Assembly: GCF_000719095.1 (NCBI RefSeq)
Contig: NZ_JOEH01000008.1
Coordinates: 248,001 to 312,000 of the forward strand
Length of the DNA stretch: 64,000 bases
Source: Streptacidiphilus jeojiense
Lineage (GTDB): Bacteria; Actinomycetota; Actinomycetes; Streptomycetales; Streptomycetaceae
Direction of reading: 5' to 3'
In this document: positions 16,444 through 26,267 of the stretch, piece after piece
How positions within the stretch are numbered: the first letter of the stretch is position 1
How the letters are laid out: each line of letters starts with the position of its first letter
Made by a program: the position numbers and the translations under genes
Notes under the pieces: generated by a model
What the model was told of the DNA's origin: nothing
The model's input: only the letters and a program-made list of their open reading frames with translations
Databases searched by the model: none

Positions 16444-18149
16444 CACTGCGTCCCCTCCGCGTACCAGGTCCGGAACTCGTCATAGCTCGGCATCTCCTCC
16501 GAGTTCGCCTTCGGGTCGACCGCGACGTGGATGACGCCGGGCCGGCCGCTGGCGTAGGCACGCTTGATGGCAGGGCCGATCTCCTCGTCCGTTTCGACGT
16601 ACTCGCCGTAGCAGCCGAAGCCCTCGGCGACCTTGTCCAGCCGCGTCCTGGTGCTCCAGTGCGTGCCGGTCTCCAGCGACCCCTGGCCGAAGGTGCGCTT
16701 GTAGACGCCCACCTCCAGGCCCCAGGCGTAGTCGACGGCCACCACGCACACCAGCGGCAGGTTCAGCCGCGCGGCCGTCTCCAGTTCGGCGATGTGGAAC
16801 TGGAACGAGGAGTCCCCGGTGATGAGCATCAGCGGACGTCTGCGGCCCTCGGCCACCGAGGCACCGATGGCGTACGGCAGCCCGGTGCCCAGGTGGCCGA
16901 AGTTCTGGTTCCACATCACGTCATGGGGCTTGGCCTGGGAGTAGGTCCAGCCGAAGATCGTGGTGGCACCGCCGTCGCGCACCATGATGCCCTCCCTGGG
17001 GAAGACCTTGGTCGCCTCGACGATCAGGCGTGCGGGATGTACCGGCGACATCCCGGAGGGAGCCGTCTCCGCCAGTTCCGCCAGCTGGGCCGCATCCTGC
17101 TGGATCCAGCCGTCGAGGCCGGGAGCGGGGCTGCGCGGCGTGTCCTTGAGCGCCTCGACCAGCTGCGGGACGACCGCGCGCAGGTCGCCCACCAGCGGGA
17201 CGTCGACCGCGCGGTTGACACCGATGGCCTGCGGGTCCTGCTCGACCAGGATCCACCTGCGGTCGGCCTCGTTCGCCACCCAGTGCCGGCCCTTGCCGTA
17301 GTGGACCGGCTCACCGAGCTCGGTGCCGATGGCCAGGCACAGGTCGGACGTCACCACCGCGTCGATGGCCGCCGCCGAGAAACCGTAGGGGAAGGTACGG
17401 TCCTCCAGCCCCTCGATGTACGAGGTGCCGCCCGAGGTCTGGATGACCGGACAGGCCATCAGATCGGCCAATGCCTTGACCGACGCACCGGCCCGGGTGG
17501 TGTGCACGCCGTGGCCGACCAGCAGGATCGGCCGCTCGGCCGCGCCGATGTAGCGCACCGCCTCGGCGATCCGGTCCGGTCCTGCGGTCTGGTCCACCAG
17601 GCGGTAGGACCGGGGCGGCAGCGCCGGAGGTACCTCCAGCTCCTGCTGGATCACCTGGGAGGGGTACTCGATGTAGACCGGGCCCGGTGTTCCGGACAGG
17701 GCCTTGCGCAGGCCCTCACGGATGATCTCGTCGGTCTGGTCCGCGTACTCGATGCTGGCGCAGTACTTGACCGAGGGCTCGAACAGGGCGGCCTGGCTGA
17801 CGAACTGGATGCGGCCGCGGCGGACCCGCTGTTCGGTGATGCGGGCGCGCTGGCCGCCGAGGAAGACCACCGGCGAGTTCTCGACCTTGGCGCACATCAT
17901 GGCGCCGGCCAGGTTGGCGACGCCCGGGCCCAGCGTGCCGATGCACACCGCGGGCCTGCCGGTCATCCGCGACACCGCTTCGGCCATGAAGCCGGCGGAC
18001 TCCTCGTGGTGCGGGGCGATCACGTTCCAGCCGCGCTCCTCGGCGAGGTGGAACATGTGGACGAAGTTCGGATCGGGAATCCCGAAGAGGGTGTTGATGC
18101 CCTCTGCTTCGAACAAGTCCAGAATGCGTTCAAAGACCTTGACCGGCAT
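16443..18149 (-). CDS. Thiamine diphosphate-dependent enzyme (acetolactate synthase / 2-hydroxyacyl-CoA lyase superfamily)
   Basis: A 568-residue three-domain ThDP enzyme. The catalytic Glu that activates thiamine is in PHHEESAGFMAEAV (Glu49/50). The metal-diphosphate motif starts GDSSFQ (445-450) rather than GDG, as in oxalyl-CoA decarboxylases and hydroxyacyl-CoA lyases. The usual NN is Val472-Asp473 (VAVDYAWG). A lyase/decarboxylase on a 2-hydroxyacyl- or 2-oxoacyl- compound is the best guess; biosynthetic acetolactate synthase is unlikely in this context. Confidence 0.9.
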   Translation of the reverse strand: MPVKVFERILDLFEAEGINTLFGIPDPNFVHMFHLAEERGWNVIAPHHEESAGFMAEAVSRMTGRPAVCIGTLGPGVANLAGAMMCAKVENSPVVFLGGQRARITEQRVRRGRIQFVSQAALFEPSVKYCASIEYADQTDEIIREGLRKALSGTPGPVYIEYPSQVIQQELEVPPALPPRSYRLVDQTAGPDRIAEAVRYIGAAERPILLVGHGVHTTRAGASVKALADLMACPVIQTSGGTSYIEGLEDRTFPYGFSAAAIDAVVTSDLCLAIGTELGEPVHYGKGRHWVANEADRRWILVEQDPQAIGVNRAVDVPLVGDLRAVVPQLVEALKDTPRSPAPGLDGWIQQDAAQLAELAETAPSGMSPVHPARLIVEATKVFPREGIMVRDGGATTIFGWTYSQAKPHDVMWNQNFGHLGTGLPYAIGASVAEGRRRPLMLITGDSSFQFHIAELETAARLNLPLVCVVAVDYAWGLEVGVYKRTFGQGSLETGTHWSTRTRLDKVAEGFGCYGEYVETDEEIGPAIKRAYASGRPGVIHVAVDPKANSEEMPSYDEFRTWYAEGTQ

Positions 18150-18150
18150 G

Positions 18151-19060
18151 CTAGTTGCCGCCCTTCATTGCGATCGCGAAGCTGTTGCCGATGTGGTCGA
18201 CGAAGCCCGAGGGGACGACCGGCAGGATCCAGGGGTCGGCGGTGTCACGGATGGCGGCGATCTGCTCAGCGACCTGGTCGATCGTCCAGGACGGCTGGTA
18301 CACCCCGGCCGTCTCGGCCACGAAGGCCCTGGCCACCCGGCCGGCCATGGTCACCAGCAGTTCCCCGCTGATCGAGCAGGACTCGTGGGCCAGCCAGCCC
18401 ACGGCCGGTGCCGTCAGTTCCGGGCCCATCGGCGGGTACGCCGAGGTGTCGATCCCCTCGGCCAGCCTGGTCAGCGCACCGGGGGCGATGACGTTGCTCC
18501 TCACCCCGTGCTCCGCCCCCTCCAGCGCGACCACATGGGACAGACCGATCACGCCCGCCTTGGCGGCGCTGTACCCGGCGACCTCGTGGTTGCCGTACAG
18601 TCCGCCGATCGACGAGGTCAGCACCACCCGGCCGTAACCCGCCTCGCACATCACCGGAAACGCCGGCCGGACCACGTGGAAGGCGCCCCGCAGATGGACG
18701 TCCAGGACCGCGTCGAAGTCCTCGTACGACATCTGTGCCAGCGGCGCCCGCCGGACGTTTCCGGCGTTGTGGATCAGGATGTCGATCCGGCCGTAGTTGT
18801 CGAGCGCCGACTGGACGATCGCCTGCCCGCCCTCGGCCGTCGCCACGGACTCGGTGCAGGCGACCGCTTCGCCCCCGGCTGCCTTGATCTCCCGGACCAC
18901 CTCCTCGGCGGGACCGCTGTCGGCGCCCTTGCCGCTCAGGTCGAAGCCCGGGTCGTCGACGACGACCCGGGCCCCCTTGGAGGCGAGCAGCAGGGCGTAG
19001 GCGCGTCCCAGCCCCCGGCCGGCTCCGGTGACCACGGCCACCCGGTCGTCGAATCCCAGC

Positions 19061-19068
<8 letters not shown>
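18151..19068 (-). CDS. SDR, MFE-2/HSD17B4-like hydroxyacyl-CoA dehydrogenase
   Basis: A 305-residue SDR with GAGRGLGRAYALLLASKGARVVV, a DDPG insert, HNAG, and active-site YSAAK. The extended cofactor loop (VVDDPGFDLSGKGADSG) is typical of the (3R)-hydroxyacyl-CoA dehydrogenase part of peroxisomal multifunctional enzyme 2. The C-terminal 60 residues extend beyond a minimal SDR. It overlaps the BVMO gene by 8 bp. Likely role: oxidation of a hydroxy group on a CoA-linked or ring intermediate. Confidence 0.92.
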
Positions 19069-20899
<1,831 letters not shown>

Positions 20900-20928
20900 G
20901 CGGATTCCTCGGCTTGGGCTGTCGGTCC

Positions 20929-20977
20929 GTCAGGTGTCAGGTGTCAGGTGTCAGGTGTCAGGTGCCAGGCGTCAGGT
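20929..20977. repeat. Seven-copy 7-bp tandem repeat GTCAGGT
   Basis: Seven consecutive heptamers: six exact GTCAGGT, with copy six changed to GCCAGGC. The array spans the stop codon of the upstream Rieske gene (stop at 20972-20974) and lies just before the BVMO start. Read on the coding strand it is (ACCTGAC)n, so it places TGA stops in all three frames. A heptamer array could vary in copy number by slippage and alter spacing between the two genes. Confidence 0.85.
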
Positions 20978-22327
20978 GAGGTCGCGCGGTGCGCCGGTGC
21001 CCATGTACCTGGCCAGGTTGTGGTGCAGGTTCACGATGCTGCGCTCGCGGTAGGGGTTGGGTTTGGGGCCGGTGAAGCCGCGCGCCTTCATGCCCTTCTG
21101 GACCGCGGCCATGTTGGCGAAGTCCTGTGGCAGCACGGTGCGCCAGGCCGGGTCGCCCACCGGGGTGAACTCCCACTCCGTCTGCGGCTCCTGGCCCTCC
21201 GGGTACAGCTCGTAGACGGCTGCCTCGAAGATGCACTTGTTCGGGTCGTAGCCGTAGGGTCGGGCGCCGTAGCAGAGCATGTTGTTCAGGGCGTGGCCGA
21301 TCTGGAAGTTGGGGAAGATCTGCCAGGCCGTACCGCTCACTCCGATGTCCTCGGGGGCGACGGTGGGCCAGACCACGCCGCGCGCCGCGTCGTCGCGGCG
21401 GGCCGAGTCCAGCCAGTGCCGCAGCACCTGGTCGGCCGGCGTTCCCTCGGGCAGTTCGTCGACCAGCCGGTTGGCCGCGTCCACCAGTGTCCGGGTGGTG
21501 TTGGTGTTGGCGTTCTCCCAGGTGAAGTTCTGCAGGTCGGCCGTGGACACCCGGGGGTCGCCGCCGGTGCCCAGGCGCAGCTTGGCCTGGTTCTCGTCCA
21601 GGCCCTTGGGGGCGTCGTAGCCGATGTTGCTGTGCTTGCCCTGGGCCCGGGACCAGCCGAGGAAGCTGCCGTAGGTCATGAACTCCGGGTGGGTCTGCTG
21701 GACGTGGTAGGTCTCCATGAAGGCCTCCAGGGCGGTCTTCCAGTTGCAGTCGAAGACCAGCCAGCGGCGCCAGCGGTAGCGCATGTTCTGCAGTTGGAAC
21801 GGGTCGAGCAGGGTGGCCGCGGGTTCGAGGTAGTCGCGCAGTGGCTCGCACTCCGGGTCCAGGTTGATCCAGATCCATCCGCCCCAGGTGTCCAGCCTGA
21901 CCTCGGCCAGCCGGGTGTTCTGCTCGGTCAGCCCGCACGGCCAGTCCTCCCCCAGGGCCACCCGGGTGCACTCGCCCTCCAGGTTGTACCGCCACCCGTG
22001 GAACCCGCAGACGAACATCCTGCGGCGGCCGCGGGCGTCCCTGGCGCCCGGCGGGGTGTCGACCAGCGGACGCCCCCGGTGCGAGCAGACGTTGTAGTAG
22101 GCGCGGATAGTGTCCGCCGAGGTGCGCACGACGATGATCGAGTCGTCGAGGATGTCGTAGCTGAGGTAGTCGCCCACCCTGGGGAGTTCCTCGACCCGGC
22201 CGACCTGTTGCCAGACTTTGCCCCACAACTTGTCACGCTCGGCCCGGGCGTACTCCTCGGAGATGTAGGCCTCGACGCCGATGGTGAGGGGCTCCGACAG
22301 CGGTTCTGTAGGTTCCTGAGTGCTCAT
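20972..22327 (-). CDS. Rieske non-heme iron oxygenase, alpha subunit
   Basis: A 451-residue protein. The Rieske [2Fe-2S] ligands are Cys81-x-His83 (CSHRG) and Cys107-x2-His110 (CGFHGW). The mononuclear iron site is Glu205, His208 and His213 in METYHVQQTH. The ATG at 22327 is the only good start. It hydroxylates or dihydroxylates a ring or side chain using electrons from a ferredoxin/reductase not encoded beside it. No classical beta subunit is present, though the two SnoaL-like proteins downstream share that fold. Confidence 0.94.
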   Translation of the reverse strand: MSTQEPTEPLSEPLTIGVEAYISEEYARAERDKLWGKVWQQVGRVEELPRVGDYLSYDILDDSIIVVRTSADTIRAYYNVCSHRGRPLVDTPPGARDARGRRRMFVCGFHGWRYNLEGECTRVALGEDWPCGLTEQNTRLAEVRLDTWGGWIWINLDPECEPLRDYLEPAATLLDPFQLQNMRYRWRRWLVFDCNWKTALEAFMETYHVQQTHPEFMTYGSFLGWSRAQGKHSNIGYDAPKGLDENQAKLRLGTGGDPRVSTADLQNFTWENANTNTTRTLVDAANRLVDELPEGTPADQVLRHWLDSARRDDAARGVVWPTVAPEDIGVSGTAWQIFPNFQIGHALNNMLCYGARPYGYDPNKCIFEAAVYELYPEGQEPQTEWEFTPVGDPAWRTVLPQDFANMAAVQKGMKARGFTGPKPNPYRERSIVNLHHNLARYMGTGAPRDLT

Positions 22328-22347
22328 CACATTCTCCAACTCGCGCG

Positions 22348-23193
22348 TCAGCGCGTTATGGCGGCGCGGAACGACTCGTCCTTGAGGAACAGGGAGGTGT
22401 TGTCGGCGGCCAGGTGGGTCCATTTGAGGTTGAGACCGCCGTCGACCAGCAGGGTCTGCCCGGTGATGTAGCTCGACAGCTCGGACAGCAGGAAGAGCAC
22501 TGCTCCCGCCTGCTCCTCGGGGCGGCCCCGTCGCCCCATGGCGATGGCGCGGCGGTCGCGTTCGGCGTCCTGGTCGACGTAGGTGGCCGAGGCCGGGGTC
22601 TCGGTCACGCCCGGCGCGACGGCGTTCACCCGGATGCCGTCGCCGGCCAGTTCGACGGCCATGGTGCGGGTCGCCGCCACCAGCGCCGCCTTCGCCGTGC
22701 CGTAACCGATGTGCAGCGGCGCCGAGTTCATGCCGCTGATGGAGGAGATGGAGACGATCGACCCCGGACGGCGCTGCGACTTGAGCTGCGCGGCGACCGC
22801 CTGGCTCATGAAGAACATCGTCTCCAGGTTCTGGGTGAACAGCTCCCGCCAGTCCGCCCGGGTCACCCGGGTGGTGGGCATCCAGGTCGAGGGGGCGGCC
22901 CCGCCGGCCACGTTGACCAGCCCGTACAGGTCTCCCTCGGTCCGTGCGACCTGCTCCATCACGGTCGCGATGCCCTCGTCGGTGGAGGCGTCGGCGGCGA
23001 CCGGCACGACCGGCAGGCCCTGCGCGGCCAGCGGTGCGACGTGCGTCTCCAGGTTCTCCTTGGAGCGGCTCACCCCGATCACGGTCGCCCCGGCGCGGGC
23101 GGCCATGGCGGCCACGGTGGTGCCGATGCCACCGCCGCCCGCACCCGACACGATGACGATGCGTCCGTCCAGACTGAGCAGGTCGTTGCTCAT
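22348..23193 (-). CDS. SDR family oxidoreductase
   Basis: A 281-residue classical SDR. Its cofactor loop is unusual in length: SGAGGGGIGTTVAAMAARAG. The active-site residues are in SISSISGMNSA and YGTAK. The C-terminal tail (DNTSLFLKDESFRAAITR) extends about 20 residues past the usual end. It lies 20 bp before the Rieske gene and 9 bp after the propeller gene. It probably oxidises an alcohol produced by the operon's oxygenases. Confidence 0.92.
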   Translation of the reverse strand: MSNDLLSLDGRIVIVSGAGGGGIGTTVAAMAARAGATVIGVSRSKENLETHVAPLAAQGLPVVPVAADASTDEGIATVMEQVARTEGDLYGLVNVAGGAAPSTWMPTTRVTRADWRELFTQNLETMFFMSQAVAAQLKSQRRPGSIVSISSISGMNSAPLHIGYGTAKAALVAATRTMAVELAGDGIRVNAVAPGVTETPASATYVDQDAERDRRAIAMGRRGRPEEQAGAVLFLLSELSSYITGQTLLVDGGLNLKWTHLAADNTSLFLKDESFRAAITR

Positions 23194-23202
23194 GACGATG
23201 CC

Positions 23203-24813
23203 TCAACTCTCCTGAAGCCGCAGCGCCATGACGCTGCCTTCGGCATCTGCGGAGAGGTAGAGGGTGCCGTCGGGGCCGGCGGCGATGCCGGAGAAGGGTC
23301 CCTGCGGTCCGGAGAACGGCGGCAGTCCGCGCAGTGGTTTGGGGGTCACCCCGGGCGGGGCGCCCACCGGAAGCTCTCGGGCGATGGTCTGCCGGGTCCT
23401 GGTCGCCAGATCGACACCGACCAGCGTCTTGGTGCCGGCGTCGACGATGTACAGCATTCCGTCCCGGACCAGGATCCCGTGGGGCTTCTCCAGGCCGTCC
23501 ACCACCGTGTCGACCCCGGAGGCCCCGGAGCCGGCGACCGCGACGATCCTCCCGCCGCCCGCCTCCGAGACCAGGCAGGCGCCGTCGGGGGCGAAGGCCA
23601 CCCCCAGCGGCTGGTTGAGACCGGTGGCCAGCACCTCGACCCGGCCGGAGCCGACGGACAGCACCCGTCCGGTGCCGAACTCCGCCGCCACCACGGCCCC
23701 GCCCGGGGCGACCGCCACGCCGTAGAGCTGGTCCAGGCCGTCGGCCAGTACCTCGCTCTCGTTGCTCGCCGGCCGGTAGCGGGAGACCTGTCCGCCGGAG
23801 GTGGTGACGATGAACTCGCCGCCGCCGACGGCGGTCACCCCGCGGACGAAGCCCGGGTAGCCGGGGGTGAACAGCATCCCCAGCGTCTGCAGCCCGCCCT
23901 GGCCGTCCGGGCGGAGCCGGTAGAAGTAGGTGCCGTCGGCGACGTAGAGGTTTCCGTCGTCGCCCACGGTCATGTCCAGCGGCCAGTTGAAGCCGCCCGG
24001 CAGGGTGGTCCTGGTCGCGCCCCCGCCGAGGATCTCGGTGATCTCCCCGGTGAAGTTGGAGACGAACAGCCGGCCGTCGACGAAGGTGCAGTTGTCCAGG
24101 CCGGGGGTCAGCGCCGCCAGCACGGTGCGGTCGCCGTTGCGGGGGTTGATCCGCAGCACCTGGCCGCTGGCCACCTGGGTGGAGACGATGAAGCCCTCGG
24201 CGTCGAACTTCACCGAGTCGGGGACGCCGAGGTCCCCGGCGACCCGCTCGGGCTCGCCGCCGTCCGGATGGATCCGCCAGATGTCGTTGGTCCCCATCAC
24301 CGGGTAGTAGAGCATCCCGTCGGGGCCGACCTCCATGGCGTTGGGCATCGCCATGTTCTCCAGCAGGATGCGCGGCGCGCCGCCGTTGGGGTCCAGCTCC
24401 ATCAGCCGCCCGCCGACCCGGCACTCGTTGATGAACAGCCGGTCCTGGTGCACGGTGATGCCGTTGGCGCTGGGCAGGTCGTCGCGCAGCAGCCGGGTGC
24501 GGCCGTCGGCGCCGCGCATGCTCACCCGGCCGTCCATGACCTCGGTGGCGTAGAGGTTGCCCCGCGAGTCGAAGGCCACGTCGTCGGGGGCGATGATCTC
24601 GCCGCCCTTGGCACTGATGGTCTCCAGCCTGCCGGTCACCACGTCCAGGGCGCTGATCTGACTGCCGGTCACCTGCGCGACGTAGATGCGCCCGTCGGGG
24701 CCGGTGCGCAGACCGTTGGCACCGAACAGCCGGCTGGGCGGGGTGAGCCGTTCCAGGCTCCATCCGTCGGCGAGGGTGATCGAGGTGCCACTGATGTATC
24801 GCGCGCCCTGCAT
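23203..24813 (-). CDS. SMP-30/gluconolactonase-like double beta-propeller protein
   Basis: A 536-residue protein from the ATG at 24813, chosen because GAGG is 7 nt upstream; starts at 24819 and 24867 are possible but the latter crosses the operator. Repeating blades such as GPDGRIYVAQVTGSQI, DSRGNLYATEVMDGRV and GDDGNLYVADGTYFYR fill the whole length, enough for two six-bladed propellers. SMP-30 relatives are metal-dependent lactonases. As first gene of an operon with a BVMO, opening the BVMO lactone is attractive but unproven. Confidence 0.88.
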   Translation of the reverse strand: MQGARYISGTSITLADGWSLERLTPPSRLFGANGLRTGPDGRIYVAQVTGSQISALDVVTGRLETISAKGGEIIAPDDVAFDSRGNLYATEVMDGRVSMRGADGRTRLLRDDLPSANGITVHQDRLFINECRVGGRLMELDPNGGAPRILLENMAMPNAMEVGPDGMLYYPVMGTNDIWRIHPDGGEPERVAGDLGVPDSVKFDAEGFIVSTQVASGQVLRINPRNGDRTVLAALTPGLDNCTFVDGRLFVSNFTGEITEILGGGATRTTLPGGFNWPLDMTVGDDGNLYVADGTYFYRLRPDGQGGLQTLGMLFTPGYPGFVRGVTAVGGGEFIVTTSGGQVSRYRPASNESEVLADGLDQLYGVAVAPGGAVVAAEFGTGRVLSVGSGRVEVLATGLNQPLGVAFAPDGACLVSEAGGGRIVAVAGSGASGVDTVVDGLEKPHGILVRDGMLYIVDAGTKTLVGVDLATRTRQTIARELPVGAPPGVTPKPLRGLPPFSGPQGPFSGIAAGPDGTLYLSADAEGSVMALRLQES

Positions 24814-24825
24814 CAACATGCCTCG

Positions 24826-24853
24826 GAGAATAATGTTCTGATCATTCAGAACA
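24826..24853. promoter_or_regulatory. GAGAAT regulon box plus overlapping dyad, upstream of ten-gene operon
   Basis: GAGAAT-AAT-GTTCTG (24826-24840) matches the shared consensus GAGAAT-N3-RTTCTC with one mismatch. It overlaps a second perfect dyad, TGTTCTGA-TCAT-TCAGAACA (24834-24853). It sits 13 bp before the chosen start of the propeller gene, overlapping the expected promoter or leader, and so suits repression of the operon 24813-13011. Confidence 0.7.
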
Positions 24854-24895
24854 CAATACTCATGCACGAAAACCTGATTCTCGCAGGGTTTACTT

Positions 24896-24912
24896 GTCAG
24901 GGTCAGCCTGAC
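24896..24912. promoter_or_regulatory. Palindrome GTCAGG-GTCAG-CCTGAC, copy 1
   Basis: Perfect 6-bp arms around a 5-bp centre. A 17-bp copy differing at one base lies at 24935-24951. Both are upstream of the ClpX-type zinc-finger gene, on the other side of the divergent promoter region from the GAGAAT box. Confidence 0.6.
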
Positions 24913-24934
24913 GCGCTACTTTCAAGGCCCGGGC

Positions 24935-24951
24935 GTCAGGGTGAGCCTGAC
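24935..24951. promoter_or_regulatory. Palindrome GTCAGG-GTGAG-CCTGAC, copy 2
   Basis: The second copy of the 17-bp element, 39 bp centre to centre from the first and 25 bp before the zinc-finger gene start. The strong conservation of two copies suggests a specific dimeric regulator, possibly the zinc-finger/HTH protein itself. Confidence 0.6.
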
Positions 24952-24976
24952 GCACCTTCACGGATGGAGGCGGCCC

Positions 24977-25360
24977 ATGTCGGCCAAGCTCTTCGGCGAT
25001 CGGATGATCCACTGTTCCTTCTGCGCGAAGCCGGAGGCCGAGGTCAGCAAGGTGATCGCCGGCCCCGGTGTCTACATCTGCAACGAGTGCGTGCGCCTGT
25101 GCGACGACCTGCTGGCCCAGCCCGCCAAAGAGCCGGCCGAGCCCAGCGATCAGCCCGAGATTCCGATCGCCGACAGCATGACGGTCGAGGAGATCCTCGG
25201 CCTGCTCCCCCGGATCGCATCCGTCAGCGGCCAGGTCGACGCGAGTCTGCAGACCTGGGTCGACCGCCTGCGCGCCCGTGGGGTGTCCTGGACGAAGATC
25301 GGCGACGCGCTGGGGGTGGCCCGGCAGTCCGCCTGGGAGAAGTTCGCCGAGCAGGGCTGA
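24977..25360 (+). CDS. ClpX C4-type zinc-finger protein with C-terminal HTH-like segment
   Basis: A 127-residue protein starting at the ATG preceded by GGAGG. Residues 11-42 are a ClpX-type zinc finger (Cys13-x2-Cys16 ... Cys35-x2-Cys38) without any AAA+ ATPase domain. The C-terminus ([20 protein letters not shown], then [11 protein letters not shown]) looks like the HTH found in small actinobacterial regulators. It may dimerise through the zinc finger and bind DNA. Two identical-type palindromes lie upstream, consistent with autoregulation. Confidence 0.88.
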   Translation: MSAKLFGDRMIHCSFCAKPEAEVSKVIAGPGVYICNECVRLCDDLLAQPAKEPAEPSDQPEIPIADSMTVEEILGLLPRIASVSGQVDASLQTWVDRLRARGVSWTKIGDALGVARQSAWEKFAEQG

Positions 25361-25384
25361 CGGCGTTCCTGACGCCGGGTCAGC
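25356..25384. terminator. Bidirectional stem-loop terminator between convergent genes
   Basis: Nested stems GCTGAC...GTCAGC and GGCGT/ACGCC close a TCCTG loop. The structure spans the stop codons of both the zinc-finger gene and the convergent hydrolase gene, ending both transcripts. Confidence 0.65.
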
Positions 25385-26267
25385 AGAGCGTCCCGTTGTG
25401 GATGCACTCCTCGACGAACGACAGGATCTTCAGGTGGTACGCCAGGGCCGTCAGACCGATGCTCAGGTTGTGGCCGCCCTCCGCCTGCTCCTCGACCACC
25501 ACCCGGGGGGAGGCGGTGAACAGGGCCGCGATGTCCGCCAGCGCCTCGGGGCCCGAGCGCCAGACCCGCTCGTACTCGCCGAGGGTGAAGTGCACCGGGA
25601 TCCGCACCCGGGCCGCGACGTCCGGGAACTGCTGCGCCCAGTGCTCCGCCACATAGCCCTCGTACGGCGGACCGGCGGAGATGATGCGGGAGCCGCCGAC
25701 GACCTCGTCCGGGTAGAGCCGCGCCGGCTCCCAGATCAGGTCGCGGACACCGCGACCGGACCTCCTCGGCCAGGACCGGTCCTGCTTCCAGCCCTCCATG
25801 ATCTCCACCGCGCCCTCGTGGTGCCGGGTCCCGGTGCCGGACAGCTCCACGCCCAGCAGTTCCTTGCCGCGGTCGTCGGCGGCCACCCGGGCCGCCAGCT
25901 CGCAGCCGATCGAGTGCGCCAGCACGAACACCCCGGCCCCGCGCGGACGCCCGTCCAGCAGCCGGTCCAGCGCGGCGTACACCAGGTCGACCCTGCGGGC
26001 GGGATCGCCCATCTCGTCGCCGCGCTGGTAGGAACTGCCGTAGCCGGGCCGGTCCAGGGCGATCACGGTGAACCCGAGCGCCGCGGCGGTGCGCAGCAGC
26101 GACTGCCGCGGCCGGTCCGGGTAGTCGAAGTACCGCGAGGTCACCGCGCCGCCGTGCAGGGCGAGGATCACCGCCTGCGGCTGCGCCGCCTCCAGTTGCA
26201 GGGCGGACATGGGGATGCCGTCGACGTCGACGACGCGGTGCACCGGAGCTGACCCGCTGTCGGTCAA
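25380..26267 (-). CDS. Alpha/beta-hydrolase
   Basis: About 295 residues. The TTG start at 26267 gives a TTGA overlap with the thiolase stop; a GTG at 26243 is the alternative. Fold motifs are LALHGGAVTSRYFDYPDR (oxyanion HGG), RPGYGSS, nucleophile loop LAHSIGCELA, and a late His in EGGHNLS. It hydrolyses an ester, lactone or thioester. As last gene of the P450/thiolase operon it may release a CoA ester or open a ring lactone. Confidence 0.88.
   Translation of the reverse strand: MTDSGSAPVHRVVDVDGIPMSALQLEAAQPQAVILALHGGAVTSRYFDYPDRPRQSLLRTAAALGFTVIALDRPGYGSSYQRGDEMGDPARRVDLVYAALDRLLDGRPRGAGVFVLAHSIGCELAARVAADDRGKELLGVELSGTGTRHHEGAVEIMEGWKQDRSWPRRSGRGVRDLIWEPARLYPDEVVGGSRIISAGPPYEGYVAEHWAQQFPDVAARVRIPVHFTLGEYERVWRSGPEALADIAALFTASPRVVVEEQAEGGHNLSIGLTALAYHLKILSFVEECIHNGTLC

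Noticed and set aside
16443..18149. Housekeeping acetolactate synthase (ilvB)
   Set aside because: No small-subunit or ilvC gene follows, the cofactor motif is GDS...VD, and all neighbours are catabolic.
20929..20977. Possible CRISPR-like or satellite repeat
   Set aside because: Units are only 7 bp, directly abutting, with no spacers and no cas genes. A simple tandem repeat explains it.
20972..24763. A 1263-codon minus-strand frame that would make the Rieske protein a giant N-terminal fusion
   Set aside because: Only the part after ATG 22327 has protein-like sequence; upstream it is an off-frame reading of the SDR and propeller genes.
22414..25656. A plus-strand open frame of over 1000 codons opposite the SDR and propeller genes
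   Set aside because: Same reason: no recognisable domain, and it runs through the GAGAAT box, the zinc-finger gene leader and the terminator.
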